From Amphibalanus amphitrite (taxonomy: Eukaryota > Arthropoda > Thecostraca > Balanomorpha > Balanidae): a stretch of DNA of 64,000 bases. The notes below the pieces were generated by a model. That model was not told where the DNA came from, made no database searches, and was given only the letters and a program-made list of their open reading frames with translations. The position numbers and the translations under genes were made by a program. Shown piece after piece: positions 43,681 through 58,600 of the stretch (within the stretch, counting starts at the first letter, position 1; each line of letters starts with the position of its first letter). The stretch is taken from positions 186,001 through 250,000 of the forward strand of contig NW_024882208.1 in the NCBI RefSeq assembly GCF_019059575.1, given 5' to 3'.

Positions 43681-46600
43681 ATGTTTGCATTTCTGACATC
43701 AAGAAGAAAGCGTTCTATATTTTACAAAGTATTCTGTGTTATCATTGTCTTATCCTGTTTCTTGCTATGGAGAAGAAAAGGCGCTCTCAGAAGTGGGGGG
43801 ACTCAGAGTGTTGCAGATCAGTTAGGTGACTTCTCAGCAAAGCATAGAGCAGGACTGAGTCAAAACAGGCGAAGCGAAAGATCTGAGGACATGCCAAACT
43901 TTAATGCCATTGACAATGATGCTTTGCCGGTGAAAAGTATACCCAACTATGATGTTATCGGAATGCAACAGTCTGAGGATCGACTAAGAAATGAAGTAGA
44001 TGACATGAGGAATGCCTTTGGAATATCGCAACACAAGGGCCTGGAACAGTACGACAGTGAGATTGACAGTGACCTCAGGAAAATTGTGCCAGGTAAGGAA
44101 CAACATTTACTGCCTGCTTCCTTTTTGGAGGCTAGTGTTACTTAAATGTTTTCTATAGAGATATGGGATAGTGCTTATTTGTGCCTGATCGATTGTTGAT
44201 AAGATGAAAGATACAATTACTGTAAAGCGCTAATAAGTGCCCGACTTCATATCACCCATAGTCGATTTATCGATTATAACCGCCCCACCTTCGCGGCCAG
44301 GTCTGGGCGCCGGCGGAGAGCCCGCCCACCTCTCCGGGGACGAGGACGCTCTCGCCCAGCAGCTGATGAAGAAGGAGGCCTTCAACATCCTCCTCAGCAA
44401 CAAAATATCGCCGAACCGCACCGTGCCGGACGCCAGGAGCCGGCTGTGAGTAGCCGCGGACGGGCTCCCAGCAAAGCAGTGCATGGTGCCCTGGTGTGCT
44501 GGATATGTTGCGGTACCACGTCGTTGTCATTTTTTGTGAATGGTAGAATGATAGGAAGGCAGTTTTGCAAGACTGTCGGTTACCATCAAGTGCTCGCGAT
44601 TTCATGCTCGTCCAACGACCGATTTCTTCTATAATTTAACCACCTGATTTCATGAATTAAATATTGAAATGACCGACCCGGCAATGAATTTTAACATTTT
44701 TTCCATCATCTAACCGTTTCGACTCGTTCCAAAAAGCACTAGCGCACTGACGGTTTCGTTGCACACCCGCCGTCCGGTGACCCTGTCCACTGTGCGGCGG
44801 GCACAGCTGACACCGGTCCCCGCCGCAGGTGCCTGAGTCGGACCCACGACTTCGACCTGCCCACGACGGACGTCATCATCATCTTCACCAACGAGGCCTT
44901 CTCGTCGCTGGTTCGCACCATCCACAGCGTGATTAACCGGACGCCGGCGCGGCTGCTGCAGCAGATCATCCTAGTGGACGACTTTAGCGACAGAGGTCAG
45001 TCACGGACGGGGCTGGGAGGGACCGCACGACACTCGTGATCAGCGGAGGAGTAGTGTGTGATGGTATGTGTGGATGGTCTGTGATACAGCTCAAGTAATG
45101 CCACATTATGTTTCCTCATCGGCCTAGACCAGCCGACTCATGCGGGACTATGCTTATTGTTAATAGACGAGGTGAACGAAGCAGCGTCGGCCATGCCAAC
45201 ATTTCCGCGCACAGGACATGCTAAGTCGTTCTGCTCTCGGTTTATGCCGAAAAAACCGTCTGAGGCGGATGGGTCCACCCACGCCTGCTCCTATGGCGTG
45301 ACTGTCGCAGCAGCTGGGCGCAGCGGGGCGCGACAGCCAGCCTCGGCGCGTGACGCGAGCGACCCGTGTTATGCACCTGACGACTCACCGGTGCTCAGCG
45401 TAGCCATGACTTTTTGCGTCATTTTTCTGCCTAATAACGGGTAGAACAGGAGCATTGTTATCTGAAACGATCGTTAATCGTTGTGACGCCTGTACCGTAT
45501 GTACTGGACATATATCCGCGCCGGTAAAAAGCGATCTGGTGCGCGCCTTATGGCTATCCGCTGGTCGCCTGGGCAACCTGTTTTTGTACCGCTCCTTCCG
45601 TGTTCTTGTTGTTGAGTGCCAGTTGGGACCGTCCGACTGGACGTCGGGTCACCCCGTCTGCAGTCATTGAGCGGCGAGCGTGGTGCAACAGCGACGTCCG
45701 ATCTGTTAGAGTTGGCGATAACTGGCTGACTGGCTTCGGAATGCTGTCCCAAAACATGACATGTTGCTTTCTGATAGCCAAGAAAGTGGGCTAGCGAGGC
45801 ATTTTATAATCGCTTGGGTCTGACAAATGTATCGGCCATCTTCCGTGACGATGGCATCACTGGCGCGATAGCGATGTTGAAGGACGGCATACTGGTCCCA
45901 GACTATCGTCAAAGGAAACAGTGACCACCAGAGCGGCTTGGAACGGGCTCGCACCAGCGCAGTGTCCTGTCGGCACGGAGTCACCGGACGACATCGCAAC
46001 TGAACTGTCCCGGGTAGACTATTCTCGACACGATTGTTTGCAATACAGAACCAGACCACGTAATATATTATAAACATTTTCCGTCTTCCCGTTGCACATG
46101 TCGTTGATAATAGTTTCCTCGAAAGACGACCGGACTAGGTATATCTCTCATTATTAGTTGTAAACTTTTAACATCTTCTTTAGGTCGCTGCCTCTATTTT
46201 TTCCGACAATAAGGATAGTTGACACCTTTATCATAGTCTCTTCAATGTCAAAGGCTATATGTATACATATTTATGTTTAAAGTTCCGGATTGATTTGGTT
46301 CCCCGTATAGCACGTGGTCCGCTGCCGTCCGTCCGCCCGGTGACCGGGTTACCGGTCGGCACGAGATGTCACGGCGGCGCCGGCTCCGGCCGGGGTGACG
46401 TCCCCACCTGACCTTGGCGGCGGCTGGGCGGTCCGTCCGGCCGCTGCTCGCCGGAACGCGGATCAGAAATGTCAGTGGAACAGCCCGGGCAGCCCCAATC
46501 ATCCGACCGCGGCTCGGGACGCGGTCAGAGGTGGCCCGCAGAATGTGGGATAGTTGGTGGGGAGGGGATTTTACGAGGCCGAGTCAGCTGGTCTACCGGA

Positions 46601-49600
46601 TGTTTGGCGGACTGGTGTTTTATCGAAGCTGAGCCGAACACGGTAGAATCAGCAAGAGCTGGTCGATCTGCCGGCTTTCTGGCATACAGCCGTTCGAGAT
46701 GCCGGTTTCCCCAACACTCGGGCCGCTGGTCTCATTCTATCTTTCACTAACCCCTGACACCGATCGGCGGGCGATACGCGGCGGGTGGCCGGCCTAAAAA
46801 TCGACCTGACGCCGTCGGCGAGCGCTCCATCACACCAGCCTGCTGCGGGGTTAATGAGCGATTATTCCCCGGTGGGATGACAGCTCGTAGGCCATTGTTG
46901 CGCCGCCCAGTCACCATGCGGCGTTAAACCCACCGGGCTGTGGGGACAGCAGTCAAGGATGACGGCGGCTGCCGAGACGGCAGCGCCGGTCCGCCGCCGC
47001 CGCGCTGTGAGCGCCCAGACCACGGTCAGTCACGATGATGGGACTGGTGCCGGTCGGCTGCGCCCGCTGGCCTAGTAAAGACGCCGCCGAGGGGATGATT
47101 GTGGGGCAGCGGCCTGCGCTGCATCGGAGGGCTTTTAGCACGCTGATGGGTGGTCAGCGTCTCGGTCTGCAGTGTGCAGAGAGCAGCGGGATGCGGGTGG
47201 GGCCAATAACGGGGATTCTACCCTCGTCCTTGTCGTGCGGTTTGCTACCCGCCACTGGAGCTTCTAACGGTCGTCTATCGCTGACATCTTGCTGGACCGT
47301 GTCCGCCGTGAGTGGTGTTTTCAAGGTCCATTGGTCACAGTGCCGGTGACTCACCGCAAGGCGCATACATTGACCGGCTGTTTGCCAACCTTATTTGCCA
47401 ATAAACCGACCCAGCCCCGGTACCTGTCGCTACACTACAGCAATGCGTACTCGCGTACTTCCGTTTACAACCTGCGGCACCTGTTCGCAGGCTGAAGTCT
47501 TGAGTGTTCAGTCCTCATCTTGGTGCCGTGCCTTTTACCGTCGTTGTGTGTTACCGAACTGTCGCCGGGCGTTCTCATGCCGTCGCTGAGTTCCCGTGCC
47601 GGCGGCGGCCGCGCGGGACGGCGTCTGCCCGCTCCCGGTCGACACGCCGATTCTCCCACGGTGGGGCACGCGTCAGCTCCGACCCGCGGCGGCGGTACCG
47701 TTACTGGTCCGCGTGGAGACTGGACTGAGCCGACCTGTGTATGTAGACCGTGGGCTCGATCAGCTGACGGGGTGTCACCAAAGGACGACAGCTGAGAACA
47801 TAGGCGACGAGTGTGGGACCTCGAGGGTAGACAGCTTCCGATTCCGGTTTCAGCCTGAACAGGTGGCTGAGCCGATCAACCAGTTGAGCAAACAGCAGCG
47901 TTCGGGGTACGCCGTGCCGTCGCCTGCTGGTCGTTGTTTGGGCTGAACCACGTGGTTTCCGGAGGTTTACTAAACCTTGACCCCACGATTGGACTCAAAG
48001 CTTACAGGCCGGTTCCACGACTAAACCCGACTAAGTCGCATAACCTCCGAGTCGCTGAGGCTCAGCTAACTTGTTTTGGGCCGCTGTCACTCATTCCTAG
48101 CTGAGTCGCGTCTTCTGGATTCCTCGGCTGAATCTGTCTGAGTTGTCGGGGCGCTGTGGATGAGTCCGCGGTACCGGCGCCGGCAGAGCCGCCCGGCCGG
48201 CCGGTCCGCGGTGACAGTGGAGTGCCGCCGTCCGGGTGACGTCACCGCGAAGGTCGCCGGGCACCGGGCGACTCTGCCCTCTCGCCTCTCCACCCCCTCA
48301 CCGCGGGGAGACGGGGAACCGGTCAGGGCCGCCGCCACCTCTGCCTTCCCTTTCTCCGGCACACCCCCTCCCCATGTGGCCGACCGCTTTCTCCTACAAC
48401 GCGATCAGTCTCCGTAAAAATAATGGACCCAGCGAGGACAGGCCGAGTTTTGCCAGCGTTTTGCCAACTCAACAGACCGCCGCTGTGGGCTCCCGTTTCC
48501 CGCCTCTTTGTTTCTGTTCACCCCGGCCCGGCCTGCGCTCAGTGGTTGGCCGCTCTCTCTGTTGACATTGCCGGCCTTTGCGGACGACTGTGCCGACGGC
48601 GCGGCCGCCGGCAGGCTGTTTCCGTTCTGACTCGCGACTCCGGTCACCGTTATAGTTTACCGTCGGCCTGCCAGGGGCTGATGGTGGTATACAGTCATTA
48701 GTGGACGGGCTGGGTCGATGGTGCGGTAAGATTCTGGTTTGGATTGGCGGAGTAACGATTTGGGGCCAGGAGAACTAATATTGACTCAAAGTTCCCATTT
48801 TGTTTCACTTCCCTGTAGATTTCAGCCCAGGGAGCCTGGTTCTCCCCTTACCATCGCGTATTGTATGATGTGGCGACATTTAGTTGGTATTGGTATTGAC
48901 CGTCGCCAGTGGCCAGCTCAGCCGCTCCCGGTCGGTGACTGCCGGTGCTCAGCACAGCACGGAGCAGCACATCCGCTGCCGGTTAATCCTCTGACGCAGC
49001 TGGTCCCGAGTGGAGCCGCACCCGGCCCCGGCTGATCCTGGCGCACCGGTGGGCTAGGTTGGTGCCGGACCGGTCAGTGTCGGGCCGCTGGTGTCGGGTC
49101 GGTGACTGCTGCTGTCGGCAGGACCAGTATGGATCGGTGTCGGGCCGGGCTAGCTCCGTGTTCTTCGGGAGAAAAGGCGGCAGGCCGGTTCACTACCGGG
49201 CCATTAGTCATTTCACACAGGTTTCTGACGGGCCCACATGCCGTATGTAAATAAATCCTCTCTCCCGCCGCTGATGCTCCGCCGTCATATGACGTCTCTG
49301 GCCGGCGGTGTGTCTAGTCTACCCACTGACAGCTGCTCGGTTATGTGCGCCTGCCGACGGCCCGGCGCGGCCGGGCTGACTGCGTGCCGGCCGCGCTGGT
49401 TCCCTCCCGCCCGGCCGCGGTATGGGCAGCTACTGATCTGGAGCGGCGGCCGCCCGGCTCGTCTGCATAACAAAGCATCCCAGTGGTGGGGCTCGCTGAG
49501 AGGTGCTGGGTGGGACTGCTTGGGTTTGGACAGAGATGACATGCCTGATATCGTTTCACACGTCCCTGCAGCGTATAAAACTCGCCTGTGGTGTGTATGG

Positions 49601-52600
49601 GAGTCGGTGTTGATTCTATTCCCGCACCTATTGTGAGCGTTCGCAACGGCCGGAGAGCCGTAACGCACGGAGCCGCACTGTGCACTGTGCAGACAAAGTG
49701 CACCGTCACGCCACGGTGCGTGTGACACCGTGTTTCGCTCTGTGACGTGTCGTGACGGATGGCACAATGAGACGGCGTGCTCACAATTTCCCTGTGACGG
49801 TGTGCTCGTGCTTGGTGTATCGGCAGTTGGGCGTCCTTATTTTATTAGCCTTAGACCTATATTGCTTAGCAATGTGTATTGTGTGTGTGTACCTACTACC
49901 TATCGACCACCTTCCTTACACAGCCGATCGCCTGTGCCGCGCTCCGCCCGTCCCACTGTAGATACCGGTACCGGTGTAATGTAACTGCCGTCACCGCTCG
50001 TCCCGCCCGGCCCTGCCTACCGCTGCCTAGTGCCTACCCATCGCCGCCGTGACGACTGCGTGACGCTGTCGAGCGGAACGGAGCACGTGACGCAGGCGGG
50101 CCGTGACGGCCGGCGCCGCGTCGCGACACCGTTCGGTGCGCGTCATGGCCCGGCCGGTGTCTGCACGAGCGGGGACGGTGGATAGGAGAGGAGCTCTCCG
50201 GGGGTGGCGGGGCGGCCTCCCGCCGTCACCACTGCTCTCCCGGACCTCCTCCAAGGAGAGGAGCTCGGTGGATAGGAGAGGAGAGGTGGCACGTGTCGTG
50301 CTGCGGTGGGAGGGAGGGTGACTCGGAGAGGGGCGCCTGTTAACTGCAACACGCGCACAGTCCCAACGACACAGACTGTTCGCGTCTATAGTCTGATACT
50401 GGCACGAATGGCTGGTTGTTTGACAACGCATCGCATGCTAGGTAGTTGATTATCAGGTGGTCATGGCGAGGCGATTAACTCATGGCTGATGCGGCTAATC
50501 ATAAGCGCATATGGAAAGCAAAAACAAAATCATTGAATGGAACTTGAAGAAAGCATGTGAGCTTAATTTTACGCGAGCTATTCGCTGCTCTTCGCGACCA
50601 TGAATAAGCTCACAGGGCGGAGCAGAAACGGACCCGGGATTGGCTGAGCGTTCTGTCTGCCTTTCCGCTGGAAGTGCGATTCTCGCCATCAGTCAAGCGT
50701 GAATCCAAGGTCTCGCCTTGTACCGCGTCCTCTGGGATCTGTACGTCCGTCCTGTGTTATAACAAATACGAGGTTTTGGGCAGCGACTGACCATCCGTAG
50801 CACAAAGCGAAGCTGAACCGACTCAATTTCCAACTGTTCTCGGGTGTTTCATGGCTGACCTAACGGTTGAACTGGCCCTGGTGTGCCCGTCCATCTCAGC
50901 TCATCGTCATCATGACTTACCCCATGTCTGTCGGTACACCATTACAGCACCCATCGCACCGCTATTCGTCGCTGTCCTCCCATTCTCACCACCCGGTCTC
51001 ACCCCGTTCTCACCCCTTTGTCCCCTCATTTTCCAGTGGAGCTGGGCGGTAAGCTGGAGCGGTACATCGAGCGTTTCTTCAACTCGGGCCGCCAGCTGGT
51101 GACGCTGATCCGACTGAAGGCTCGCTCGGGTCTGATCCGCGCCCGGCTGGCCGGCGCTCACGCCGCCACCGGCGACGTGCTGGTCTTCCTGGACTCGCAC
51201 TGCGAGTGTGGCCTCGACTGGTCAGTAATTGGGGGGGGGGGGACTGGTCAGTGGTCATTATTGGTCACTTGGTCAGTGGCTGGACGAAAGACTGGTTTGT
51301 AGGGAGGAAGCACTGGTCACTGGTCGGCGTTTGATACAGAAGGCGGGAATTTGCTTTGAGACAGTACGACTGTGGAATTCACTGTGGTGGATCGGCGTAA
51401 TTTATTGATGAACAGACATTGCGGTCCAGGTTTTGGCTTCCGTCGGCATTCACTCCATGGTTCATTCCGTTTTACTGCAGTTGTTCTATAATTCATTTCT
51501 GGGAAATGATTGGACGGGAATGAATTTTTAAAAGCTGCTGAAATTAAGTCGCTTATGTAACCTGTACCGCAGTTACCTAGTTCATTCCGATGTTTCCAGG
51601 CAACAGACATATACTCATTAAACTAGTATGACCAGTTCGATTCAGTGACCTTTGCCATGTGACCCCTGACGATGTGTATTCCGTAGGATGGAGCCACTGC
51701 TGCAGCGGATCAAAGAAGACCGCACCGCTGTCCTTACACCCATCATTGACGTCATCGACGACAAAACGCTGCAGTACTACAACTCCAACGGGGATTTCTT
51801 CCAGGTAATTACAGTCCACCGTCCACTGTGCGCTGGTCCGTGCGGTGGTGTGTGCGATCTTCCTGTTATGAAAGTCAAAGTAGGCTAGGTGTCACAATCA
51901 CTGTCGCATATTTCGCTCGCTGCATAAGGTCGATATGTTTAATGCACTTTGCGGCACGCTCGTCGTTTCCGAGGGAGTTATAATGTCGCACTGTGACCCA
52001 TAAATATGACACAGTGCGACGGCTCAGCGTATCGCGAACTATAGAAGGAAACATGTATACCCTGCAATATCGTATAAACGACACGGTCTAATTTCAATCG
52101 TATGGCAGAGGGAAACCTCACCGCCCAGGAAAAGTCGTGCAGTATTGAAAACCTTCGGCACCAAAACCACTGCGCTGTCGAGTGAATGTTCAGTGCTAAA
52201 GGGTCCGTCGCTTTGTCGTTCGGGTCCTTCACCTGCCATTCGGTTCTCTCCCCACAAACTCTCATCAGCCTCCCTCCCAGCGCTCCAGTCGGGACGTCTC
52301 AGCGCGTCGTGACCCGCGCCCGGGCGGGTCGTTCGCTCGGGCCGCTCGTCGCTGAGCCGTTAGTCACACCCCGTGGTCGCCGTTCCCCGTCACCGGGCGG
52401 GACGGACGGCGCCGGGCGGGGAGGCCGTAACTCAGTCAGAGTGACACGCAGGCGGGCAGCAGTAGTACTGGGCTGGTATCGAGCCACAGAGCTGTGACAT
52501 GGCATGACATAGTCTGACACAGCCTGACACAGACGATGCAGCCTGACACACCGACACACTGACATAGCATGACACATACGACACAGTCTGACACAGCGGC

Positions 52601-55600
52601 ATAGCCTGAAACAGACGATACAGCCTGATACACCGACACACTGACACAGCATGACACATATGATACAGCCTGGCATATTGACACAGTCTGACATACGACA
52701 CAGCCTGACACGCAGAGACTCCAATCCGACACACGTCCTGTCTGGTGGCCCTGCTCCGCCTAGCCCAGTGCCGTGTCCGACACGAGGGTACCGACCAGGT
52801 ATCGAGCCACGCCATTGATCTGCAGTGGAGCGACTCCACTAAGTGTGATGAGCAGTATCGGTCTATTGAGCGGCCGGCGGGCGGTGGGAGGGGTCGGAAA
52901 GGATTCGGCGTGAAGGGGTCAGGGTCTGAAGCGGAATCTCTAGCTTAAGTGCCGTGTCTGCTGTGTGGCTTGTGAATTGGAGTTGGCTGGATCTGGTTAG
53001 GTTACCTCATGTTTTTACCTCACAAGTCACAGGACAATGTTAGGAATATGCTAGTTCAGAGTCGAACTCGTTTATAATGAGCATTGTGACAAGCATGCCG
53101 CTTTTGTCTATTGTGTGCAGCTTTCTCATGAAAGCTCACAGTGAAGTATTTATTGACCATTCCGCTGTCACGATCAAGTCTTGCAATAGTGTCTCCGAGA
53201 AAATCAGCATTAATTCGGCTCAAAGTGTCAGTGACACCCAGAAACCTGATGTTGTCTGTCTTTCAGATGAATGGTTACCCTACGTATCGCGCTTTGCATG
53301 ACTGGACTGTGGGGTTGTTTCAGGTGGGCGGTTTCACATGGAGCGGTCACTTCACTTGGATCGACGTACCGGCCTGGGAGCTGGAGAGGAGAGGCACCGC
53401 CGCCGACCCCACACGGTCAGTGATACAGGGGGCCGTACCACACCAGCACACCCACAGGGTAATTAAGGAGAGGAGAGGCACTGCCGCCGACCCCACACGG
53501 TTAGTGACATAGGGGGCCGCACCACACTAGCATCAGCCCGTAGGGGTACCTCAGGTAACTAGGGAGAGGAGAGGCTGAATACCGCCGACCCCACACGGTC
53601 AGTGACACAGGGGAACACCCACGGGAGGGGAAGAGAGACCTCTCTTTTCACACCCATAACTACACACCCTAATACCTCTTCATTCATACCCATTTCCACA
53701 CACCCTTGGGAGGCCCGGCCAGCCGCATGAGGTCCACTTCACGAACTGCCGTGCTCTGTGGCCACACCAGCCGAGTCACTCCCTGCCGGTGAGACTGCCA
53801 GCCCGTTATTCACGGCCCGGTTACCGTCTGAGATACGGTCTGAGCGCGTGGTAAAGCCGCTCTGATTTCCTCGCCGTCAGTCTGCACAGCTTGTCTGTGT
53901 GGTGGAGTGGGAGGGGGAGGCGTGGCTGCTCTGGAGCAGACGGTTACGGCAGAGATAGCGAGAGGTCAGCGCGATAGTGACCTCAGACGGGATGTGTGAC
54001 CCGCCCCGCCCCTCCCGACTGACCCTGCTCACGAACTGGATGAACGGTAACGGGGTCACCCCACGGATAGAGACAGAATGGAAGGGGAGAGAAGCTCTCT
54101 AAGTGCGGTGGGCGAACTGTTGTTAGTGGGATGAAAGGGAACGCCACCGCGGACAAACGAAATCCTACACAACACAAATCCACGACCGGCTTTAGACCGC
54201 AGGCTGTACTACACAATACAAATTCATTATCGGTTTAAGACCAAAGGGCTTCACAATACAACTCCACGATCCGCTTTAGACCGCAGCAATGCCGGGAATC
54301 CCGGGGCGGGGCCGGACGGGCGGGGCGGGGCTGACGGGATGTGCCCCTGAGTGGAGCGGGTGAAGGAGGGAGGGAGGGGCACAGTCGGCGGGAGGGGGGT
54401 GAAAGCGGGCCGGTGGGCGCGGCCGGCTGCAACTGACGGCGGCTGCTGCTCCCCGCGTGCTGATACCGCTCTGCACCGCCGTCCATTGTCTGCTGATTAC
54501 CACCTGCTGATGGCTGGTCTGCTGCTGATGGCTGTCTGCTGCTGATTACCACCTGCTGATGGCTGAATATCTGACCCAGCTGATGACTGTCTGCCTGGCC
54601 AGTCAGATTGTCTGCCGATATACTTTTTCGATCGCTGTCTTCATTTCACTGAGAGCGAGAGTTAACTGGCCAGTGCAGTCTGTGGAGGCACACCGGAACC
54701 TGGCCTTTGAGTGATACTCGTCCGGACAGGTTTGAAGTAGTAACCTGATAATAATCACGGTATGCCGGACCTAAGCCGCCACGTGAAACCGGAACCAATC
54801 CGCTGTGACACGGGGTGTCAGAAGTGGCGGCATTGCGTCTCTGTTTTGTCCGTGGTTTGTTGTTGAGGTTGCCTGCCGGCGACTTGTGGCGAATTTATTG
54901 GATTTGTTGTTGCTACCGGTCACTGAGCCGCTGCTCAGCGTCCTCACGGTGATACCCCTCCGTGCCGTCTAAGACAGGCGTCACGAGTACCGACCCACCG
55001 GCCGACCGCCGTGACTGGCGCTTCGTGAGCGGTGTCGGTGCCTCGAACACCGGGGTGTGGCGGGCACCCGGGCGCACCTCCAGCTGTGAGTTCAGCCGCT
55101 CCATTAGGGGCTCAACCCGTGGAACGTTTCATCATAATCTTCTGACGGGCTCTAATGCGCTGAGGGCTGGTGCTTGCTCCGGTCATGTCGAGAACTTTCA
55201 TCTGTTTGCTCCATCTGGGTCAGTGATGATACAACAGCTGCTGGACGGAGACCCGGGCTGTGGCGGGGAGCTCGGTCTTACTGGTCCATCTCTATGGTCG
55301 GTCCGGCCAGAAGAATACAACAGCTGCAGTTAGAGCAGACCTACGGGGTGATTTGGGAACAACATGAGAGCTCCGAACCGCACAATATCGCTGGAAATGA
55401 CGCCTAACTCGGTGGAATTGACATTGAACTCCGTCGAAATGACGCCAACATCAGTGGAAATGGCAGCGACATCAGTTGGAATGACAGTCAGAAGGGTCGG
55501 TTGTCTGGGCCGTTCGGTTTGACCGTCCTTGGACGCTGTCGCTGCCGCCTTTCAATTCGTGCTTTATGCTCGCTCGTTGCCCCGTCAGTACCCCCTGTTA

Positions 55601-58600
55601 TGGACGTAATATAAAGGAGCGCCCAGTACTCGGTGGCTGGGTATTTGTGTAATGCGTATTGGAGGCAGGGCGACTTTGTGTGGCTGACGCGGACCGATAC
55701 CCCGTCAAATGTCATGTTTTAATGGTGGCGGTAGCAACAGGGGACCTGCAGCGTTTGCACTGCTGTCAGCCGGACGTATGGGGCTGCCGCAGGGTAAATG
55801 CCAGAATCTGTCAGTTGCTATATACACAGGGCATGGCTTGCGTTTGCCAAGTGCTGTGACATTTTCATTGTGGTGGTGTTGGACGCATGAATAAGTGATG
55901 ATCCGTTTTAGAACTGTCAACTGTATGATTTGTAAGGTTGAAAGTGGACATTTCGAATGAAACGGCCCAGTTTTAGCGTGCAAATCGCAAGAATCCCATG
56001 TGGAAGCTCTCTGAATTATAAATGCGCGAATCATTGTATGAATACCTGTACAATTGCAAGTCTGGCGGCGGTTACAGGAAAACACACATTGCACTCTGCA
56101 CGGTCCGAAATCCACCAAAAATATGTCACGATGTCCTGCTTTCCACTACCGAGTTATCGTTCAGCCCGATAACACACCCGGCGAAACTTGCCTTGACCCT
56201 AACATTGCCCCGGGGTGTCATGTTATGACCCGTAACGCCCGCGACTACACGTTACCGTGACCCTTTCCGTGCCGCGGGCGGCGGTGCCGTGACCTGTAAT
56301 GACCGTGCGCTCGGCACGCGACCCGCATCGTTTGTCGGTGCGTCTGAGCGGCCGTCTGTCGCCCCCAGGCGGGGTCCGACCGCCGGCTGATGGTGGACCG
56401 ACACGCTATTTAGGACCGAGGGAGGGACGAGTGGGTAGGGCAGGAAGAGTGTCGGTCAACCCTGGTGCACGACGGCGGCACAGGGTTTAGTGAGGTTAGG
56501 TTGTGTGTAATTTGTGATAGCGGAGCGAAGGAGTGGGTGTGTTCAATGGAAAAGAATTTTTGCCCCGGCAGATGTTCCGTGCTCCCCGGTGCTTACAGCT
56601 TACACAGCTGTGACGGCCGCCGTCGGACGGTCGCTCACCGCAGTCAGCCGTCCGGCCGACTCCGTTTTTGTCGCCGAGTCACTGGCGAGTTACCGACCGG
56701 CTGGGACGGGCGCCGGTATTTCTAACGGCGTGCCAATGGTCGCGTGTGAGGGGCCGCCGCGGCAGACGGATAATCCGGGCCCGTCCGCCGCGCTGCAGAC
56801 TTGTCTAGCCATCGATCGTAGCGGCGACATTCCGCTATCGCTCCCGCGTGACGGGGCTCATTGTCGCGTATCCAGTGAGGCGTTGCCGCTAAGTGGATGA
56901 CACTAACCGACTCGTTGGGGGACATCGTCGCCGCCGTCGCCGCCGCGGGCGCGGGAGCGCCGGCCGCCGGCGACGGGCGACTGTGAGAAACCCTCCGTTC
57001 ACCAACAGACTATGGGAAGGCACGCGATCGAAATGTGGCGACCATCGCCGATTTGGCCAGCCCGTGTGACGACAGACTTCGTCCCGCCGGCTAAAAATTA
57101 TCACAACGTTCAGCAGGAGTTCAGTAATGTGGCCATCGGCAGTCAGATCCATTCCAACGGCTTCGATCACAGCGTGCCGCAGAAGCCTTTCAATCTCATA
57201 AGTATTTATGAGATTAGAATGGGCCCCAGCACTCAGCAGCTGGCTCGCGTGATATACTGAATGGCGCTGTTACGGGCTGTGTCACCGCGTCTGCCGGTGT
57301 CAGCGGGTCACACGACTGACACTGACGCCGACACTGTGGGTAGTTGAATCGGTGGATGCTACTGCAAACTGTGGCATTCGTCGCACCCCGCTCAGTGGGA
57401 CGTTGGGCGTTTCCCGGCGCCTCTTGCACATGGTGCGTCGTTTGCTGGCGGTCTGCACTGCCCTGTCTGACGGGCATTCACAGCCCTGTATTCATCCATA
57501 TGACTCAACGCCGGACTGGCCTCCGGTGAAAGCCGCGCTGACCACTGCCCGGCAGTGTGCCCTCTGTAGTTAGACTGGTCTGATGATGCCTGCCAGCGAT
57601 GGTGTAAGCTCGGTGACTGTGTGCATTCTAGTTATATTGTGCGGGTCCGGCGATGCTTGCTCTCTTTTGCATCTTATCTGGTGGTGGTTGTGTAAACCAT
57701 CCTGCTCACTTGGCTTTCTGCTCGCTCCATTTCTAATCACGGGCCCTTCTACCCCGTAGGCTGGTGTTGTAGCAGGCTCATGGATGAACAAATATTATTT
57801 GTATGCCTCGTGACGAATAACAATTAATGATCTGTGATCTTTTGACCTCTCTAATTGGCACGATCCCAGGCCAACTGCCCCGTCGGATGGACTTTCAGAG
57901 CACGAAACCTTCTAATCCGTTATCTTTCAGTTCCTATCCGATCGCATGTCATTAACTGCAAGCTCTTGAATTACTGATGATTCGTGATGTTATTACCCCG
58001 GCTTTAAATGCCTGACCTTTTATTTGACTGACCTTTGATATGACCTGAATATGATAGTGATGGCTTGATGGGTGACCTCGGACGGTTGACCGTTTATTCT
58101 TTGATCTTATCTTTGTCCTTTGACTCGTCCCCCTCTGATCTCTGGCTGTTGCCCTCCGACGGGTGATATGGCGTGTGGCCTGACGTGTGACCTGCCGCGT
58201 GACCTGTCATATCACCTGACGTCTTCCTCCCGCCCGCAGGTCACCGACAATGGCCGGCGGCCTGTTCGCCATCGACCGGCAGTACTTCTGGGAGTCGGGC
58301 AGCTACGACGAGGGCATGGACGTCTGGGGAGGCGAGAACCTCGAGATGTCCTTCAGGGTCAGTGACACCTCTATACCTCTAGTATACTGGGTATGGACTT
58401 CTAGGGAGGCGAGATCATCGAGATGTCGAGGGAGAACCTCGAGTGACGGCCCACCGGGGCACCGCCTCTGATCTGATGTCATTTCTAATCTTTGAGCAGT
58501 ATATTCATCTGTGAACTAATCCGTGTCCCTCCCCTTCTCTGGCAGATATGGATGTGCGGCGGTAAGATCGAGACGATCCCGTGCTCTCGGGTGGGTCACA

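Noticed and set aside
46300..50400. Several 80-160 codon frames in transferase intron 3
   Set aside because: Frames occur on both strands at the density expected for stop-poor GC-rich DNA and show no conserved motif.
52299..52839. Cys/Val/Ser-rich frames on the minus strand
   Set aside because: Products of the CTGACACA minisatellite.
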